Shown: one piece after another, positions 7,739-15,561 of the stretch
How positions within the stretch are numbered: position 1 is the first letter of the stretch
Layout of the letters: each line of letters opens with the position of its first letter
Assembly (NCBI GenBank): GCA_016932895.1
Contig: JAFGCA010000707.1
Location: 1 to 15,561 of the forward strand
Source: Sedimentisphaerales bacterium
GTDB lineage: Bacteria > Planctomycetota > Phycisphaerae > Sedimentisphaerales > SG8-4
Reading direction: 5' to 3'
DNA length: 15,561 nt
Notes under the pieces: generated by a model
What the model saw: the letters and a program-made list of their open reading frames with translations, nothing else
Told to the model about the DNA's origin: nothing
Database searches by the model: none
Made by a program: the position numbers and the translations under genes

Positions 7739-9619
7739 ATGGAGCGTCGAACCATGAGAAGACGGCAATTTCTGAAGAGTGTGAGTCTCGGTGCCGTGGG
7801 CCTGGCGCTGGGCAAGGCGGGCTCATCAGCCGCATTGGCTCGACCCGGAAGACAGAAACGGCCCAACATCCTCTGGATCTGCATCGAGGACATGTCCCCC
7901 AACATGAGCTGTTACGGGGAGACGACGATCGCGACGCCGAACATCGACCGGCTGGCGCGCGAGGGAACGCGGTTCACGCGTGCCTTCATCACGTGCCCGG
8001 TTTGCTCGCCGAGCCGGTCGGCGATGATCACGGGAATGTACCAGACCTCGACGGGAACGCACAATCACCGGTCGTCGCGTCACGCGGCGCAGATTTCCCT
8101 GCCACGCCAGATCCGGCTCATTCCGGAGTATTTCCAACAGGCCGGCTACTACACCTGCAACGGGCGGATGTTCGATACGAAGACACGGGGAAGGACCCGA
8201 CCCGGCAAGACGGATTACAACTTCGTGTGGGACAAGGAAGTCTACGACGCTCCGGAGTGGAGCGGGCGCAAGGCGGGCCAACCATTCTTCGCCCAGATCC
8301 AACTGCACGGGGGCAAGAATCGCAAGGCGAAGGTGCCGAATCCGGTGGACCCCGCCGACGTGACGCTGCCGCCCTACTATCCGGACGATCCCGTCCTGCG
8401 CGAGGACTGGGCGCGGTATCTCAACTCCGTTCTCTACGTGGATTTGGAGTTGGGGAAGATCATGGAGCGCCTGGAGGATGAGGGTATCGCGGACGACACG
8501 GTCGTCTTCTTCTGGACGGACCACGGGATCAGCCACGTCCGCGACAAGCAGTTCCTCTACGAGGGCGGCATCCACATTCCGTTGATCGTTCATGGTCCGC
8601 ACATCCGGCCGACCACGACGCGTGAGGACCTCGTCGTGCACATCGATATTCCCGCCACCTCGATGCATCTGGCGGGAATTCCCATCCCGAAGCACATCCA
8701 GGGGCGCGCTCTGTTTGCCTCCGATTACCAGGAGCGAGACTGCATCTTCGCCGCCCGCGACCGCTGCGACGAAACCGTGGAGAGAATCCGCTGCGTCCGC
8801 ACGAAGCGGTACAAGTACATTCGCAACTATTATCCGAACCGCGCGCACACCCAGCCCAACCGGTACAAGAACAACAAGGAGATCATGATTCGGATGCGCG
8901 AATTGTACGCCGAGGGCAAGCTTTCGCCGCACCAGGCGCGGGTGTTCTGGCCCTATCGGCCGGTGGAGGAACTATACGATTTGCAGGACGATCCGCACGA
9001 AATGAACAACCTGGCCAACAGCCGCGCGCAAGAGGAGACGCTCGTACGCCTGCGCGGGAAACTCGAGCAGTGGATCGGGCAGACGGGCGATCTCGGCCAG
9101 TTCCCCGAGCCGGTTCTCGACGAGATGCTCCAGAAATACGACAGCCTCCACGCCATTCTGCAGGACAGGAAGAACCGGCGTCTGGCCGAGCGCGTCAGCG
9201 AGGTCTGGGACCTGGGCTGTCAGGGACAGCAGGCCCTTCCCGGGCTGATCGGCCACCTCGAAAGCGAAGATGCGCCGGTTCGGTACGCCGCGGCGTATTG
9301 GCTGGGCAACCTTCACGCAGCGGCGCGGCCGGCGTACAAGCCGCTGTCGGCCCTCACGAATGATGATACGGGCTACGTGCGGGTCGCCGCGGCTCGGGCC
9401 CTCGGCTTGATGGGAAAGGCAGCAGAAGCCCTGCCCGTCTTGGTCGAAGAGACGAGTTCCAGCAGCAACGAAGCGACACGGCACTACGCCGCCCTGGCGC
9501 TGGAGGACCTCGGCGACGACGCCCAGCCCGCTCTGGAGGCGATTCGCAAAGCGGCAAAAGACAAGTACGACTGCACCCACCGCGTCGCGGCCCGCATCGT
9601 CGATGCGCTCGGCGGCTGA
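7739..9619 (+). CDS. Tat-exported S1-family sulfatase with C-terminal HEAT-like repeats
   Basis: A 626-residue type I sulfatase. The start is set by GGAGG (7726-7730), 8 nt before ATG 7739; an in-frame ATG at 7754 would also keep the Tat signal. RRRQFLKSVS (7-16) is a near-consensus twin-arginine motif followed by a hydrophobic segment and an Ala-rich end near 35. NILWICIEDMSPN (43-55) supplies metal ligands Glu50/Asp51, CPVCSPSRSAMITG holds the formylglycine motif (Cys89-S-P-S-R), and WTDHGISH (259-266) is the second metal site. Residues about 498-626 form four or so alpha-helical HEAT/armadillo-like repeats (for example DAPVRYAAAYWLGNL and TGYVRVAAARALGLMG), making it longer than typical sulfatases of about 480-500 residues. 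The core resembles N-sulfoglucosamine sulfohydrolase-type sulfatases, but the substrate is not determined. A strong terminator follows at 9639. Confidence 0.93.
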   Translation: MERRTMRRRQFLKSVSLGAVGLALGKAGSSAALARPGRQKRPNILWICIEDMSPNMSCYGETTIATPNIDRLAREGTRFTRAFITCPVCSPSRSAMITGMYQTSTGTHNHRSSRHAAQISLPRQIRLIPEYFQQAGYYTCNGRMFDTKTRGRTRPGKTDYNFVWDKEVYDAPEWSGRKAGQPFFAQIQLHGGKNRKAKVPNPVDPADVTLPPYYPDDPVLREDWARYLNSVLYVDLELGKIMERLEDEGIADDTVVFFWTDHGISHVRDKQFLYEGGIHIPLIVHGPHIRPTTTREDLVVHIDIPATSMHLAGIPIPKHIQGRALFASDYQERDCIFAARDRCDETVERIRCVRTKRYKYIRNYYPNRAHTQPNRYKNNKEIMIRMRELYAEGKLSPHQARVFWPYRPVEELYDLQDDPHEMNNLANSRAQEETLVRLRGKLEQWIGQTGDLGQFPEPVLDEMLQKYDSLHAILQDRKNRRLAERVSEVWDLGCQGQQALPGLIGHLESEDAPVRYAAAYWLGNLHAAARPAYKPLSALTNDDTGYVRVAAARALGLMGKAAEALPVLVEETSSSSNEATRHYAALALEDLGDDAQPALEAIRKAAKDKYDCTHRVAARIVDALGG

Positions 9620-9638
9620 CACTGATTGAGCCAATGGA

Positions 9639-9674
9639 AAAGGGTGCGCTCCTCCATGCGCACCCTTTCGTTTT
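9639..9674. terminator. Strong intrinsic terminator between convergent genes
   Basis: Perfect 11-bp stem AAAGGGTGCGC (9639-9649) and GCGCACCCTTT (9658-9668), 8-nt loop. On the plus strand it is followed by CGTTTT; on the minus strand the stem ends in TTTT then CCATT. It lies 19 nt after the sulfatase stop and 29 nt after the cupin gene's stop, so it probably serves both. Confidence 0.85.
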
Positions 9675-9697
9675 GCCAGATATTCTCCGGCCCCGGC

Positions 9698-10918
9698 CTA
9701 TCCGACGTTCAAATCGGGATTGTCCGGCCCGAAGTGCTTGAGCATGACGATGGGATCGGTCTTGGAGGGATTGGTGATCACGACGCCCTGCTGGGCCGCC
9801 TGCTCGGTGACGAAATACTCGTCGCTGGTGAGCTGGCCGTAGCGAATCATCGTCGGCGTCTCGATGTCCCAGACGCCCATCGTGCCGTGCCCCTGCATCA
9901 TAATCATGCCATAGGCGCCGCCGTCCTTGATCGTCACCGTCTTGCCCGGCAGAACCGTAAGCTCCTTGGCGCTGAAGGCCGTGGACCGGTAGCAGATCCA
10001 ATTCTCGACGTACCCTTCAGCCTCCATCTCCGCCACGGGCTTTGCCGGCTTGGGGGCCATGAAGCGGTTCTTCACGAAGTCCGGATCGACATTGAGGTCC
10101 CAGTCGATGACCGAAAGCAGCCAATCGACGTCACCGCTCTTGTCCTTCGGTGTATCTTTCCACAGAAGCTCTTTCGGTACGACCTGGTCGTGGGTGACAT
10201 TTTCGTACATCGCGAAAACATCGGAGGCCTTCTGCGGCTCGTACGTACAAAGGCTCCCCGGAGCGTGCAAAACGCCCGGCGGGACATCCCATCCGGTCCC
10301 GGGGGTGAGTCGATAGGCGGGCGCCAGAGCGGTAATCGCGTTGTCCTTGCCCTGGGCCGCGTCCGCCAGGGCCTGGCGGACCTGGTCTTTGGTCACGCCG
10401 GGATAGAGCCCGAAGAAGGTGTAGGGGAAGTCGCCGCCATGGTTGTTGACCTGGGGCGCGAAATAATACGCTTCGGGCTTTCCGAGCTGCCCGGTCAAGG
10501 CCGCGTGTTCGTCGCGATGGTGGATGTGGTGCGGAAGCGCCGCCTTGTTGTCGAAGAACTTCGAGTACATGGGCCAGCGCTTGTGCTCATTCCAGAGACG
10601 CGCGCCGATGACCTGGTCTTTGAGCTCTTCCACCGCTTCGCGCAGAAGAACCTTCTCGGTTGTGCCGCCATCCTCGAAGACGATGAAGCTCAACCCCTCA
10701 TTAGGTGAGGTCAGCGGCCCGTTGTCGGCCGGTGTGGTGGAGGAGAACCACCGCTCATCGATCCCGCCCCGCTCGCCACCGAGGGCGTAGTAATCGTCCG
10801 GATGCAGCTTGATCCGCCGGCCCGGCACGCAAAACGAGCGCGGCACCCAGTTCGGCGCCAGACGCACGACCCCTTTTCCCTGTTCGAGAGCCTTTTCGGC
10901 TATGGCTTTATTCGACAT
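9698..10918 (-). CDS. Class I mannose-6-phosphate isomerase-like cupin protein
   Basis: A 406-residue cytoplasmic protein with no signal peptide. It has the layout of the type I phosphomannose isomerase superfamily, metal-dependent cupins that interconvert aldose and ketose phosphates. Candidate metal ligands sit in ALPHHIHHRDEHAAL (about 127-141), in GKPEAYYFAP (Glu149) and in VPPGVLHAPGSL (His218). A second cupin-like half follows (about 310-395, AFSAKELTVLPGKTVTIKDG). It is divergent from textbook ManA, so a non-phosphorylated sugar isomerase or lyxose-isomerase-like role is possible. AAGGGG (10928-10933) precedes ATG 10918 by 9 nt. It is the last gene of the five-gene minus-strand cluster, 113 nt after the dehydrogenase gene, with a candidate promoter of its own. 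If it really makes or uses mannose 6-phosphate it could link to the GH130 product, but that is inference. Confidence 0.75.
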   Translation of the reverse strand: MSNKAIAEKALEQGKGVVRLAPNWVPRSFCVPGRRIKLHPDDYYALGGERGGIDERWFSSTTPADNGPLTSPNEGLSFIVFEDGGTTEKVLLREAVEELKDQVIGARLWNEHKRWPMYSKFFDNKAALPHHIHHRDEHAALTGQLGKPEAYYFAPQVNNHGGDFPYTFFGLYPGVTKDQVRQALADAAQGKDNAITALAPAYRLTPGTGWDVPPGVLHAPGSLCTYEPQKASDVFAMYENVTHDQVVPKELLWKDTPKDKSGDVDWLLSVIDWDLNVDPDFVKNRFMAPKPAKPVAEMEAEGYVENWICYRSTAFSAKELTVLPGKTVTIKDGGAYGMIMMQGHGTMGVWDIETPTMIRYGQLTSDEYFVTEQAAQQGVVITNPSKTDPIVMLKHFGPDNPDLNVG

Positions 10919-10940
10919 AATCTGCTACCCCTTCATTGAT

Positions 10941-10970
10941 ACGATAATCCCCGACCACCGAAGCCGTCAA
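10941..10970 (-). promoter_or_regulatory. Candidate internal promoter for the cupin gene
   Basis: Minus-strand TTGACG (10970-10965, five of six), 18-nt spacer, TATCGT (10946-10941, four of six). The predicted start falls next to the AAGGGG ribosome site, leaving a very short leader, so it is doubtful. Confidence 0.28.
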
Positions 10971-11031
10971 ATCACCATTACCATGCGAATACGTTAGCTG
11001 TCTGCCGCCGTCCGGTCGCAGCCGGCGCGGC

Positions 11032-12171
11032 TCAATACTCGATCTTCTCCCACTGCTGATTCCTGCCCGAAGCCAGCACCGCGTCACAGACCTTCTGCGT
11101 CGCCAGGGCTTCGCGGAAGCTGGGCGAGGCCGGCTGGCCCTTGGCCATGGCTTCGAGGAATTCGGCCGCCTGGTGGATAAACGTATGCTCGTAGCCGATT
11201 TGCAGGCCCGGCACCCACCACTTGTCCATGTACGGCATGTCGCTGTCGGTGATGTGCACCGACCGCCAGCCGCGCACGATCGAGTCATCCCGGTGATCGA
11301 AATAGCTGAGGCGGTGCAGGTCGTGCAGGTCCCAGGCAATCGAGGCGTGCTCACCGTTGATCTCGAAGGTGTAGAGGGCCTTGTGCCCCCGGGCGTAGCG
11401 GGTGGACTCGAAGTTGCCCAGCGACCCGTTGTCGAAGCGGCAGAAGAACGTGCAGGCATCGTCGATGCCGACGGGCGCGACCTTGCCCGTCTCAACGTTC
11501 ATCCGCTCCTTCACAAAGGTCTCGGTCATGGCGCAGACGGACGTGATGGGCCCGTTGTGCCACATGGCGGTGTCGATGCAGTGGGCCAGCAGGTCGCCGG
11601 TGACGCCCGAGCCGGCCGCCTTGACGTCCAGCCGCCACGTGGCCATGCCGCCTTGCGGCACCTGCGCCGAGATCGTCCAGTCCTGCAGGAAATTGGCGCG
11701 ATAGTGGAAGATGCGTCCGAGCCGGCCTTCGTCGATGAGCTGCTTGGCCAGCGTCACCGCCGGCACCCGGCGATAGTTGAAGGAGACCAGGTTGGGCACA
11801 CCGGCTTTCTCCACCGCGTCCACCATTTCCTGGGCCTGTGCGGCGTTCAGCGCCAAAGGCTTCTCGCAACAGATGGCCTTGCCCGCCTGGGCGGCGGCGA
11901 TGGCGATCTCGGCGTGCACGTTGTTCGGCACGCAGATGTCCACCACGTCGATATTGTCATCCTCGATAACCTTGCGCCAATCGGTGGTATAGGACTGGTA
12001 GCCCCATTTGTCCGCAAACGCCTTGGCCTCCTTCTCCTCCAGGCCGCAGACTACTTGCAGCACCGGATGGTAGGGCACGTCGAAGAAGTGAGGGACCTGG
12101 CTGTAGGCATTCGAGTGCGTGCGGGCCATGAACCCGTAGCCGATCATGCCAACCTTCAGTGGTTTGGTCAT
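11032..12171 (-). CDS. Gfo/Idh/MocA-family NAD(P)-dependent sugar oxidoreductase
   Basis: A 379-residue cytoplasmic dehydrogenase. The N-terminal Rossmann fold has [10 protein letters not shown] (7-16), the [11 protein letters not shown] segment (80-90) and the family EKP motif (103-105, Lys104). The C-terminal catalytic sheet has GDLLAHCID (192-200), giving the Asp193-x3-His197 pair expected of the family, so all three usual catalytic residues (Lys, Asp, His) are present. Members oxidise or reduce a hydroxyl of sugars, inositols or glycosides. ATG 12171 follows a perfect AAGGAG (12180-12185) at 8 nt. It lies 70 nt downstream of a TIM-barrel isomerase gene and 113 nt upstream of the cupin gene. 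This setting fits a route that oxidises a sugar before isomerisation or cleavage. The substrate and the oxidised carbon are unknown. Confidence 0.92.
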   Translation of the reverse strand: MTKPLKVGMIGYGFMARTHSNAYSQVPHFFDVPYHPVLQVVCGLEEKEAKAFADKWGYQSYTTDWRKVIEDDNIDVVDICVPNNVHAEIAIAAAQAGKAICCEKPLALNAAQAQEMVDAVEKAGVPNLVSFNYRRVPAVTLAKQLIDEGRLGRIFHYRANFLQDWTISAQVPQGGMATWRLDVKAAGSGVTGDLLAHCIDTAMWHNGPITSVCAMTETFVKERMNVETGKVAPVGIDDACTFFCRFDNGSLGNFESTRYARGHKALYTFEINGEHASIAWDLHDLHRLSYFDHRDDSIVRGWRSVHITDSDMPYMDKWWVPGLQIGYEHTFIHQAAEFLEAMAKGQPASPSFREALATQKVCDAVLASGRNQQWEKIEY

Positions 12172-12241
12172 TGCAGTAACTCCTTATTCAAGGTCGTAGG
12201 CAAAAAGAAGCATGAGCGAACCGTCCGTTCCGAACTCGCCC

Positions 12242-13279
<1,038 letters not shown>

Positions 13280-13344
13280 GTTTGGCTCCTTTCCGGTTCG
13301 GTAGCAGGCAGAGCGGGGTTCGCCCTACCCCACAGGTTTCAATG

Positions 13345-14196
13345 TCACGCCGCAGCGTCCCACGTCGCGTTGATCATCTTCAGGCCTTCGCCGTAGCACT
13401 CCTCCGGACTGGCGGACAGGTCGCGCCAGACGCAGGTCGTGGCGGCCAGTTCCGGCAGGCTCCGGCCGAACGCCTCGATCGTCAGCCACTGGTCGTAGCC
13501 CCCCGCCCGCAAGGCCTGGAAGATTCGGTCGAAGGGGATATGTCCCTTGCCCGGAGTGCCCCGGTCGTTCGAGGAGACGTGGACGTGGCGAATCGTATCG
13601 ATGTTCTTCGTGACACAGCCAACCGGATCTTTCTCCTCGATGTTGGCGTGGAAGCTGTCGTACATGACGCCGAAGTTGGGATGATTGACCTTCCGGGCGT
13701 GCGCGGCGCCGTCATCCAGCGTATTGAGGAAATAGCACTCGAAGCGGTTCAGGCACTCCACCGCAAGCTGGAGGTTGGCCTGCTGGGCATAGTCGGCCAC
13801 CTGCCGATGCACTTCCACGGCCCGCTGTTTCTCTTCCTCGGTCGGCGGCTCACCGCTGAACGTCCCGAGCGGCTGATAGAACGGCCCGCACAACACCTCC
13901 GATCCGAGCGCCTCGTTGCAATCGATCACCCACTTGAGGTAATCCACCGCGCCCTGGCGATGCTTCGCGTCGGCGCTGATGGGGTTGTGCTCCTCGTCGG
14001 GCATCACGGTGCACGTCGTGCAGCCCAGGCCCTTGTCCTTCAACACCTGGCCGACCTTGCGATAGTGATCCACCTCCCCGCTGAACAGCGGAACCTCGAC
14101 CCCGTCGTAGCCGGCCGCTTTGAGCGCGTCCATAACGTCGAACTGCTCTTCGGTCACAAAGGGAGTCCACAACAAAAGATTGATTCCCGTCTTCAT
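13345..14196 (-). CDS. D-tagatose/D-psicose (ketose) 3-epimerase-like TIM-barrel enzyme
   Basis: A 283-residue cytoplasmic protein. From knowledge of the family, Pseudomonas cichorii D-tagatose 3-epimerase uses Glu152, Asp185, His211 and Glu246 to hold the metal. Here Glu147 (LAVECLNRFE), Asp180 (GVMYDSFHANIEE), His206 (RHVHVSSNDRGTPGKG) and Glu241 (LTIEAFGR) have exactly the same spacings (33, 26, 35), and the surrounding NRFE, D-x-F-H-x-NIEE and E-x-FGR motifs also match. This supports epimerisation at C3 of a ketose or a keto-sugar derivative. ATG 14196 is the first ATG in frame; a weak GGGGG (14202-14206) is the only ribosome site. The frame runs on upstream to 14268 with a TTG, which I reject. 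It lies second in the cluster, 257 nt after the exported TIM-barrel gene, with a candidate promoter in that gap. True substrate unproven. Confidence 0.9.
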   Translation of the reverse strand: MKTGINLLLWTPFVTEEQFDVMDALKAAGYDGVEVPLFSGEVDHYRKVGQVLKDKGLGCTTCTVMPDEEHNPISADAKHRQGAVDYLKWVIDCNEALGSEVLCGPFYQPLGTFSGEPPTEEEKQRAVEVHRQVADYAQQANLQLAVECLNRFECYFLNTLDDGAAHARKVNHPNFGVMYDSFHANIEEKDPVGCVTKNIDTIRHVHVSSNDRGTPGKGHIPFDRIFQALRAGGYDQWLTIEAFGRSLPELAATTCVWRDLSASPEECYGEGLKMINATWDAAA

Positions 14197-14326
14197 AGGC
14201 GCCCCCGACAAAGGTTTGTAATAATGATGGTCATAGCGTTTTCTGCTTTGCGGAACACCGGCAGACAAATCCGGGACGAATGCGAGTTGTGCGTCATGTC
14301 ACGCCTGCCGCCGCAAATCTGAGCTT

Positions 14327-14355
14327 CTTCTACTGCCCCGGCCGGGGCCTGTCAA
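14327..14355 (-). promoter_or_regulatory. Candidate promoter with a palindrome in its spacer, upstream of the epimerase gene
   Basis: Minus-strand TTGACA (14355-14350, perfect -35), 17-nt spacer, TAGAAG (14332-14327, four of six). The spacer contains the perfect 14-bp palindrome GCCCCGGCCGGGGC (14335-14348), a position where a repressor could block RNA polymerase. It would give a leader of about 125 nt before ATG 14196. The -10 is weak. Confidence 0.4.
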
Positions 14356-14453
14356 CGATTTTTTGCCACCGGCGGTTGCACGTGCGTGAAAGTCCTGCGG
14401 CGTCGCAATCCCGTCCTTCCTCGTCTTCCGCAAGAGCGGCTCCCCGGCACCCA

Positions 14454-15404
14454 TCAGCCTGCAAAATCGGCGAATACCCGCCGGGTGTACCGCGTGCTCT
14501 GCTTGAATGCCTCGGCCGCCTTGAGCGTGTTGGGCGAGCCGGCCTCGACCGCCTGTTCGAGAACCAGCAGCGGCCTGACGCCGATTTTCAGCAGATACCC
14601 GGCCAGGGCCCGGTAATCGATATCGCCGGGGGCGAAGACCTCCGTCCAGACGCCGTCGCGGGATTGACGCAGGTGCAATTCCGTGATGCGCCGCCCGTAC
14701 AGCTTGACGATATCGAAGAGGGCCACCTGCGAATTGCCGGCCCCGCGATAGACCCAGTGGGCGTCGAGACACAGCGTCACGTTTTTGGGGTCCGTGCCGA
14801 CCATCATGTGATGGAACTCGCGGGCGGCCTGCCGCAGCTCGATGTCGTGGTTGTGATAGGCCAGCGTCAGGCCCATCTGCCGCAGCCTGGCGCCGAGCGT
14901 GTCCAGAGCCGCTGCCTGCGTCTTGAGCTGCCCGTCGTCCTTGTTCTCCGGGCCGCCCCACCGGATCGGACTGGGATTGGTCACGATGATGCGCGTCCCG
15001 ACGGCCTTGGCCTTGGCCGCGGCGGCAAGAACCTGCTCGATGCTCTTATCGACCTGGCCGGCTTCATGCAGCGTGCTGTTGACGTACAGGGAGCGCATCT
15101 CGAGCCCGTGCTTCTTTAGCAGCGGTGCAATCTTCTCGACCTGGTCCAGACCGCCGACGCCGGGCTCGAAGCCGTCGATTCCGCTGGCCGCGACCTCCGC
15201 CAGGGCCGTATCCAGCAACGCGCCGAAATCCCTGCCCTCCCGTCCGTAGAAGACGGCCCACGGATACTGGTTGCACGCAACGTGCAGCGCGCCGCCGGTC
15301 GCCTGGGCGGTCCTTGCCGCCCCCGCGGGCACCGCCGCCGCCAAAGGTAGCGTCAGCATCATATCTTGCAGGAACTGGCGTCGAGAGAAAATGGGATGGA
15401 CCAT
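14454..15404 (-). CDS. Tat-exported TIM-barrel sugar isomerase/epimerase-like protein
   Basis: A 316-residue protein of the AP-endonuclease-2/xylose-isomerase-like superfamily with a twin-arginine signal: SRRQFLQDMM (7-16), then a hydrophobic stretch ending near Ala36. Likely metal or catalytic residues are Glu80 (DGFEPG), AYHNHDIEL (182-190), Asp214 and His216 (LCLDAHWVYRG), His244 (ITELHLRQ) and Glu283 (LLVLEQAVE). The YHNHD-x-E motif is shared with inosose-dehydratase-like and related branches of the superfamily. Export is unusual compared with the cytoplasmic neighbours and implies work on a periplasmic substrate. ATG 15404 has AAGGAG (15414-15419) at 9 nt; an in-frame TTG at 15413 would touch that site and is impossible. 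It is the first gene of the cluster. The reaction (isomerase, epimerase, dehydratase or glycoside lyase) cannot be decided from sequence. Confidence 0.87.
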   Translation of the reverse strand: MVHPIFSRRQFLQDMMLTLPLAAAVPAGAARTAQATGGALHVACNQYPWAVFYGREGRDFGALLDTALAEVAASGIDGFEPGVGGLDQVEKIAPLLKKHGLEMRSLYVNSTLHEAGQVDKSIEQVLAAAAKAKAVGTRIIVTNPSPIRWGGPENKDDGQLKTQAAALDTLGARLRQMGLTLAYHNHDIELRQAAREFHHMMVGTDPKNVTLCLDAHWVYRGAGNSQVALFDIVKLYGRRITELHLRQSRDGVWTEVFAPGDIDYRALAGYLLKIGVRPLLVLEQAVEAGSPNTLKAAEAFKQSTRYTRRVFADFAG

Positions 15405-15413
15405 GATGTACAA

Positions 15414-15419
15414 CTCCTT
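15414..15419 (-). promoter_or_regulatory. Shine-Dalgarno site that sets the start of the exported TIM-barrel gene
   Basis: Minus-strand AAGGAG, 9 nt before ATG 15404. It excludes the in-frame TTG at 15413, which would directly abut it. Confidence 0.75.
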
Positions 15420-15478
15420 GATGAGAAACGCGTGCCGGTTCTGTATCGGGTTCGTGCTACGGTTCTGCGTCGGGGCTC

Positions 15479-15507
15479 AGTATGAAACGAACACCCCCAA
15501 GACGCAA
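15479..15507 (-). promoter_or_regulatory. Candidate promoter at the head of the five-gene sugar cluster
   Basis: Minus-strand TTGCGT (15507-15502), 17-nt spacer, CATACT (15484-15479, four of six). The predicted leader is about 70 nt before ATG 15404. The -35 hexamer is weak, which would fit an activator-dependent promoter given the palindrome just upstream. Confidence 0.33.
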
Positions 15508-15513
15508 GTGCAA

Positions 15514-15555
15514 TTTGCCCGCCGCCGCACCCGGACGGGCAAACCCGGGTTTGCC
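15514..15555. repeat. 18-bp perfect palindrome plus a related inverted half-site upstream of the sugar cluster
   Basis: GGCAAACCC (15538-15546) is followed directly by its complement GGGTTTGCC (15547-15555), a perfect 18-bp palindrome. A further TTTGCCCG (15514-15521) pairs with CGGGCAAA (15536-15543) over a 14-nt loop, so the two structures share one arm. There are three (T)TTGCC half-sites in all, ending 7 nt upstream of the candidate -35. It could be an operator for a sugar-responsive regulator, or the end of an upstream transcript beyond the window. No T-run follows. Confidence 0.55.
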
Positions 15556-15561
15556 AGGACG

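Noticed and set aside
7826..8932. Minus-strand open frame of 368 codons opposite the second sulfatase
   Set aside because: Antisense shadow; no recognisable domain, while the plus strand has intact sulfatase motifs.
13282..14322. Plus-strand open frame of 346 codons opposite the epimerase
   Set aside because: Antisense shadow; the minus strand has the exact metal-ligand spacing of ketose 3-epimerases.
14335..14365. GC palindrome followed by a T-run (14359-14364) as a plus-strand terminator
   Set aside because: The T-run starts 10 nt after the stem and no plus-strand gene ends here. The promoter-spacer reading on the minus strand fits better.

Overview
The window looks like a chromosomal segment from a GC-rich member of the Planctomycetota, probably Phycisphaerae-like. 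This rests on gene content, not on a marker gene. It has a secreted dockerin-like/lamin-tail/CotH protein, Tat-exported formylglycine sulfatases, a rhomboid protease with CxCG...CPxCG zinc ribbons of a planctomycetal style, and a cluster of Gfo/Idh/MocA and AP-endonuclease-2-type TIM-barrel sugar enzymes. I see no rRNA, tRNA, CRISPR array, transposase or phage gene.

Left part (1-4673). The whole minus strand from 3298 to the left edge is one uninterrupted reading frame: 1099 codons of a large secreted CotH-type protein, cut by the window edge. A 331-bp intergenic region separates it from a divergent GH130-type glycoside phosphorylase (GTG start at 3630, chosen because of a perfect AAGGAG).

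Middle (4692-9619). A Tat-exported S1 sulfatase (minus) faces away from a rhomboid protease with two C-terminal zinc ribbons (plus). A short terminator sits on the rhomboid stop codon. It is followed by a second Tat-exported S1 sulfatase with C-terminal HEAT-like repeats. A strong 11-bp-stem terminator closes that unit.

Right part (9698-15404, all minus). Five genes form a probable sugar-catabolic operon. In transcription order they are a Tat-exported TIM-barrel isomerase/epimerase-like protein, a D-tagatose/D-psicose 3-epimerase-like enzyme with the exact metal-ligand spacing of that family, a second TIM-barrel enzyme with a Cys/His-containing insertion, a Gfo/Idh/MocA dehydrogenase, and a class I mannose-6-phosphate-isomerase-like cupin. 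An 18-bp perfect palindrome and related half-sites lie just upstream of a candidate promoter at the head of the cluster. A second candidate promoter, with a 14-bp palindrome in its spacer, precedes the epimerase.

Taken together the window reads as a polysaccharide/sugar utilisation region. Exported sulfatases would remove sulfate from a glycan, a GH130 enzyme would phosphorolyse beta-mannoside-type linkages, and the oxidoreductase/epimerase/isomerase set would process an unusual or oxidised sugar. The functional link between these units is inference from proximity. Promoter calls are by eye against sigma70 consensus and are weak.
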